From contig NZ_JADGMV010000009.1 of assembly GCF_015234355.1 (NCBI RefSeq), positions 1 to 64,000 on the forward strand: 64,000 bases of DNA, given 5' to 3'. Origin of the DNA: Psychrobacter sp. NG25. GTDB lineage: Bacteria; Pseudomonadota; Gammaproteobacteria; Pseudomonadales; Moraxellaceae. The position numbers and the translations under genes are program-made. The notes beneath the pieces are model-generated. The model was not told where the DNA came from, did no database searches, and was given only the letters and a program-made list of their open reading frames with translations. This document shows positions 60,482-64,000 of this stretch, in pieces. The stretch's first letter is position 1. Every line of letters begins with the position of its first letter.

Positions 60482-60952
60482 ATGAACAACTCCCTTACCC
60501 AATTTCTCATCAACTATGCACCGTTTGTTTTATTATTCGCGGCTGGTTGGTTTTTTGGCACGCGTCACGAGCGTCAGCATTTGGCACAGTTGAGCATCGA
60601 CGAGCAAGCACTCAGTCATATCATTGTGTCAAGTGAGCGCTTTTATCGTCCCAATATTGCGGCTAATAGTCAGGGTGAGCTGGTACTAGGTAGTGTGGTG
60701 ATTGGTCAAGATTACTTCAAAATGATTATCGCCCGCGTCTTAAGTATCTTTGGTAAAAACCTCACCACCTACGAGACGTTATTAGATCGCGCCCGCCGTG
60801 AGGCTATCGTACGGATGCGTACCGAGGCCAATGCCAAAGGTTGTAATCATATTTATGGTCTACGTCTTGAGGTGACTAACGTCAATCAACTAGGCAGCAT
60901 GGTAGAAGCCATCGCCTATGGTACGGCAGTCATCAGTACTGACCGTCACTAA
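60482..60952 (+). CDS. YbjQ-like protein 2 with N-terminal membrane anchor
   Basis: From ATG 60482 the protein has 156 residues. A membrane helix lies near 9-27 (INYAPFVLLFAAGWFFG), then a YbjQ-type domain with LGSVVIGQDYFKMIIARVLSIFG, TTYETLLDRARREAIVRM and GCNHIYGLRLEVTNV. It starts 49 bases after its paralogue and is likely cotranscribed with it. It may be a membrane docking partner for the soluble protein; that is inference. An in-frame upstream ATG at 60452 lacks a ribosome binding site. Confidence 0.8.
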   Translation: MNNSLTQFLINYAPFVLLFAAGWFFGTRHERQHLAQLSIDEQALSHIIVSSERFYRPNIAANSQGELVLGSVVIGQDYFKMIIARVLSIFGKNLTTYETLLDRARREAIVRMRTEANAKGCNHIYGLRLEVTNVNQLGSMVEAIAYGTAVISTDRH

Positions 60953-61444
60953 AGTCCTGCCAATTTAAGATATATCCTTAATCTTACCTTCTTTCTTATC
61001 CCCAAAATAAGCACTTGTCTTAATTATCCTTGCATTGCTATCAATGTCTAACAAGAAATTATAGAGGGTCGATTATATGATGCCTGATTCCTTTCTTAGC
61101 GGCCAATCTACTCGTGTTAGGCCTAACAATATAAATAAGGGTATACCTTAAGGTTTTTCTATACTTTTATATGGTGGATATCCTACGTTTGAATACTGAC
61201 TGGTGAGTAGTTGAATAAAATGGATAAAGCTGCCTGTACAACGATATACTTTATGATACCGCTCTATTACGATTAGTGAATATATGTGAAAGATGGCATG
61301 GAATGCTGTCGAGTAATGTTGTCATACAAAACGTTGATGACTGCGATGGCTTTTACCCAAAATATCAGCAGGATTGGCTGATTTAGCATCACAAAGTTGT
61401 CATAAAACTGCCTATGTAAGGGCTCTATCTACAAGGATGTAGTT
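60953..61444. other. Noncoding spacer before the BASS-family gene
   Basis: 492 AT-rich bases. It includes a short palindrome ACCTTAAGGT followed by TTTTT at about 61146-61159 and a 24-codon frame at 61078-61152 without clear coding support. AAGGAT before 61445 is the ribosome binding site of the transporter gene. Confidence 0.45.
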
Positions 61445-62368
61445 ATGGAAGGTGTGGAGTTAGTCACGTTTGTAAATTCAAAAGTCATTCCCATTGGTAT
61501 TTTTTTGATCATGATGGGGATGGGTCTGTCCTTAGTTACCAATGACTTTAAAAGAGTCGTCAAATACCCCAAAGCAGTCGCAATAGGCCTAACCAATCAG
61601 CTGATCTTCTTGCCATTGGTTGGTTTTGCCTTGGCAACCTCGATGTCCCTAGAACCTGAATATGCCGTTGGGGTTATGTTACTGGTGCTTTGTCCTGGCG
61701 GCACCACCTCAAACCTATTCACTTATTTGGCCAAAGGTGACGTCGCACTGTCGGTCACCATGACCGCTATTGCAAGCGTCATTACCGTGTTTACCATTCC
61801 TATCGTCCTCAGTTTTTCGCTTGTGTACTTCATGGGCGCGGGTAGTGAGTTTCAGTTGCCAGTGGTCAAAACCATGGTCAGCTTGATTGCTCTGACTATC
61901 TTACCTGTGAGCGTTGGTATGTTGATCAAACGCTATGCGCCCACGGTTGCAGATAAGACACAGGTTATGGTTTCTCGTTTTGGCGTGATATTCCTCAGCT
62001 TCTTGGTGCTATTCCTAAGCTATGTGCAAAAAGACATCATTGTAGAAGCCTTGATAGCCACTGGCCCTGTATCATTGATATTGAACGTGTCAACGATGGC
62101 GCTTGGTTATTACACCAGTAAATGGTTTGGTCTGAATCCAGCACAAAGAAGATCGATCACCATGGAAGTCGGCCTACAGAACAGTACGCTTTCGATGTTT
62201 ATGGCATTGACATTATTGGCCAATTATAAAATGTCGCTGACGCCAGCTATTTATACGCTAATCATGTTCTTAACCGCAGGTATTATGGTGAGAGTATTCA
62301 GTGCGCAACACAATAAGGCGAAGCAAACTGAGATAGACAGTAGTGTGATGGCAGCACGTAGACTTTAA
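61445..62368 (+). CDS. Bile acid:sodium symporter (BASS) family transporter
   Basis: BASS proteins are sodium-coupled carriers; bacterial members import organic acids such as pantoate, and substrates are often unknown. The 307-residue protein has about nine or ten membrane helices and family signatures VLCPGGTTSNLFTYLAKGDVA near 77-97 (first crossover) and TMEVGLQNSTLSMFMAL near 239-255 (second crossover). AAGGAT lies before the ATG. A terminator follows. No neighbouring gene indicates a substrate. Confidence 0.88.
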   Translation: MEGVELVTFVNSKVIPIGIFLIMMGMGLSLVTNDFKRVVKYPKAVAIGLTNQLIFLPLVGFALATSMSLEPEYAVGVMLLVLCPGGTTSNLFTYLAKGDVALSVTMTAIASVITVFTIPIVLSFSLVYFMGAGSEFQLPVVKTMVSLIALTILPVSVGMLIKRYAPTVADKTQVMVSRFGVIFLSFLVLFLSYVQKDIIVEALIATGPVSLILNVSTMALGYYTSKWFGLNPAQRRSITMEVGLQNSTLSMFMALTLLANYKMSLTPAIYTLIMFLTAGIMVRVFSAQHNKAKQTEIDSSVMAARRL

Positions 62369-62442
62369 TCTGAAGATTATAAATTACTCAGTCGCTTTTT
62401 AATTAACCGCTCTATAAATTGCGACTAAGTCTTTATTGATTG

Positions 62443-62488
62443 AACCCCATAACCAGCTTGATATTTCAAAGTCTGTTATGGGGTTTTT
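62443..62488. terminator. Terminator after the BASS transporter gene
   Basis: AACCCCATAAC pairs with GTTATGGGGTT and is followed by TTTTT, loop of about 21 bases. It lies between convergent genes. Confidence 0.8.
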
Positions 62489-62560
62489 GCATTTATGGCT
62501 ACTATATCTCATTACATACAGTCTGTAGAACATAGCGCAAGACAGGGTTGAGGACAGAGC

Positions 62561-63733
62561 TTAACGACGACGTACATCTACTCTTTCTTTGGCATTGGCT
62601 GTCTGCTCTTTCACTTTTTCAATTTCAAACAAGAACGTGCGGTTTTTCAGTACTGCGACAAACACCACGCCACCGACCGTATTACCCACCAGTACCACTG
62701 CCAAGAAGACTAAATATCGCCATAGGCTGACGGTATTGCCATAAAGCAAGGCAGAAAATACCTCAATATTACCCACGATACTGTGATGTAAACCCAAAAA
62801 TCCGATACTGCCCGTAATGATGGTAACTAAGACAATGCGGCTCAGTGTATCGCGTGCCGAGGTCACCAGCCACGCCGTCACGCCCATCATCCAACCTGCC
62901 AATACTGCACTACCAAATATCACCCACCATTCAAATCCTAAGACATGCTCGGCATACGCGTCAATGTCGCTGACGCTGAACAACTGCATGTTTAAACCGA
63001 GGCCAATCATTAACGCAGCAAATAAACAACCACCAACGACGTTACCAGCGATCACGATGCCCCATAGACGCAGCAACTTAGCCAACGGTTCAATACCGTT
63101 GAGTACTGGTAGACTCAAGAGGGATGTTTGTTCGGTAAACAATAGTGACTGACCAATAACAACGATAATAAAGCCGATGGGGTAAAGTAACGAGGCGAGT
63201 ACGAGGGCGTATTCACTGGGTAGTACTCTGCTGAGGAGCGCAAAAGCTGATAAAATCATAAAGAAGCTAATACCAATCTCAAGCCCAGCGGTAAAAGCAC
63301 TGGTGAATAGCGAGCCAAGCGAGCGCTCAAAGGTCTCTTTGGCATCCATGACTTGCTCAACTAAAATACTGGCATAGCTTTTTGCATGACTCAAATTGTC
63401 ATCATTGGCGACTTTTTTGATGGTTTCTTTGTCTTCGTCACTGATTTCTTCTGGCAGATCATTATCTTTTAGGTCTTCAGTGACGTTTGTCTCATTGGTG
63501 TTCTCATTATTATTGTCATTATTATTGTCATTAGCTTTGCCATTGGGACTGCTTTCTTGAGAGTCTTTTTGGTTGCTTTTTTGCTGACTGTCTTGACGGC
63601 CTTCTTGCTGGTCTTTTTTCTGGCTTCTTTGAAATTCTTCTTTATGACTTTCATCAGCTAAGTGCTCATAATCTGTAGATGAGGTCTGCAAGTCTTTTTG
63701 ATGTTCAGTATGACTATCAATATCTTGGGGCAC
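62561..63733 (-). CDS. Formate/nitrite transporter (FNT) family protein with long charged N-terminal extension
   Basis: FNT proteins are pentameric channels for small monovalent anions such as formate, nitrite or hydrosulphide. The C-terminal 260 residues contain about six membrane helices with FTAGLEIGISFFMILSAFAL, LFTEQTSLLSLPVLNG, GNVVGGCLFAALMIG and FLGLHHSIVGNIEVFSALL, closest to the YfdC type. The first 120 residues are hydrophilic and low complexity: Gln/Lys/Ser-rich, then Asn/Asp/Glu repeats, then DEDKETIKKVANDD. Starts at GTG 63733 with a weak ribosome binding site. Substrate is unknown. Confidence 0.85.
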   Translation of the reverse strand: MPQDIDSHTEHQKDLQTSSTDYEHLADESHKEEFQRSQKKDQQEGRQDSQQKSNQKDSQESSPNGKANDNNNDNNNENTNETNVTEDLKDNDLPEEISDEDKETIKKVANDDNLSHAKSYASILVEQVMDAKETFERSLGSLFTSAFTAGLEIGISFFMILSAFALLSRVLPSEYALVLASLLYPIGFIIVVIGQSLLFTEQTSLLSLPVLNGIEPLAKLLRLWGIVIAGNVVGGCLFAALMIGLGLNMQLFSVSDIDAYAEHVLGFEWWVIFGSAVLAGWMMGVTAWLVTSARDTLSRIVLVTIITGSIGFLGLHHSIVGNIEVFSALLYGNTVSLWRYLVFLAVVLVGNTVGGVVFVAVLKNRTFLFEIEKVKEQTANAKERVDVRRR

Positions 63734-64000
63734 GGTAAACTCACTGGTTAAGAGATAATAGTTTTGCTATATAAGAAGTATCGAACGTAGAGACAGAAAC
63801 TATATTGAGACAGAAGTTATATTCTATCGTACGACGATCGCTGATTATGTTTAGCATTGAGCCGATTGCTGTTGTTAATTGTTTAATAATTTGCTCAAAA
63901 ACTGCCTTCAGGCTTTATAAATTGCCTTACCATCTAACAAAATCTGCCTATCTGCGTTAAAATCACTCTATTCGTTATTTTCCTAATTTTATATTCGCTT
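63734..64000. other. Noncoding end of window
   Basis: 267 AT-rich bases upstream of the FNT gene. No supported gene, hairpin or promoter was recognised. Confidence 0.5.

Overview
The window looks like chromosomal DNA of a gammaproteobacterium of the Moraxellaceae, most likely Psychrobacter. The basis is moderate-to-low GC, the core gene order (tuf, trpT, secE, nusG, rplKAJL, rpoBC), the mrcA / pilMNOPQ / aroK / aroB / SPOR-protein / gltBD block known from Acinetobacter and Pseudomonas relatives, and protein sequences of Moraxellaceae character. This is recognition from memory, not a database search. No prophage, CRISPR array, rRNA operon or complete insertion sequence is visible.

Layout. 1-13.7 kb: end of tuf, tRNA-Trp, secE-nusG, ribosomal protein genes L11, L1, L10 and L7/L12, and RNA polymerase beta and beta'. 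13.9-25.9 kb: a DUF6586-like protein, PBP1A on the minus strand, the divergent type IV pilus assembly operon pilMNOPQ, shikimate genes aroK and aroB, and a SPOR-like membrane protein. 26.7-32.8 kb: glutamate synthase gltB-gltD. 33-38.7 kb: mixed accessory and housekeeping genes (FUSC-type exporter, polyamine-binding lipoprotein, SDR oxidoreductase, small membrane protein, HAD phosphatase, PEBP-like secreted protein). 39.2-41.0 kb: three tandem BLUF blue-light receptor paralogues. 41.1-49.3 kb: parC, two fadD-type acyl-CoA synthetases and rph. 49.4-57 kb: small membrane and secreted proteins, hemJ, bioB, an SCP2 protein, a DUF368 (PopT-like) transporter and serB. 57-63.7 kb: AhpA/YtjB-like protein, PA3496-like acidic protein, UPF0149 protein, two YbjQ proteins, a BASS-family transporter and an FNT-family channel.

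Most notable. (1) The BLUF triplet keeps the photocycle Tyr and Gln at exactly the AppA spacing, but two copies have Phe instead of the flavin-binding Asn, and all three lack the Trp/Met pair. The copies share near-identical ends and terminator arms, and a promoter overlapped by a perfect palindrome lies upstream. (2) Two diverged copies of a MITE-like repeat (32757-32928 and, inverted, 46013-46216) share a central inverted repeat; the first copy starts on the gltD stop codon. (3) A plus-strand terminator at 54107-54136 has no plus-strand gene in front of it and may end a small RNA.

Most genes are housekeeping and well supported. Start codons were moved from the longest ORF where a Shine-Dalgarno sequence or family length argued for it (mrcA, pilN, aroB, SPOR protein, gltB, potD, PEBP-like, BLUF 1 and 2, parC, the NlpC/P60-like protein, YbjQ 2).
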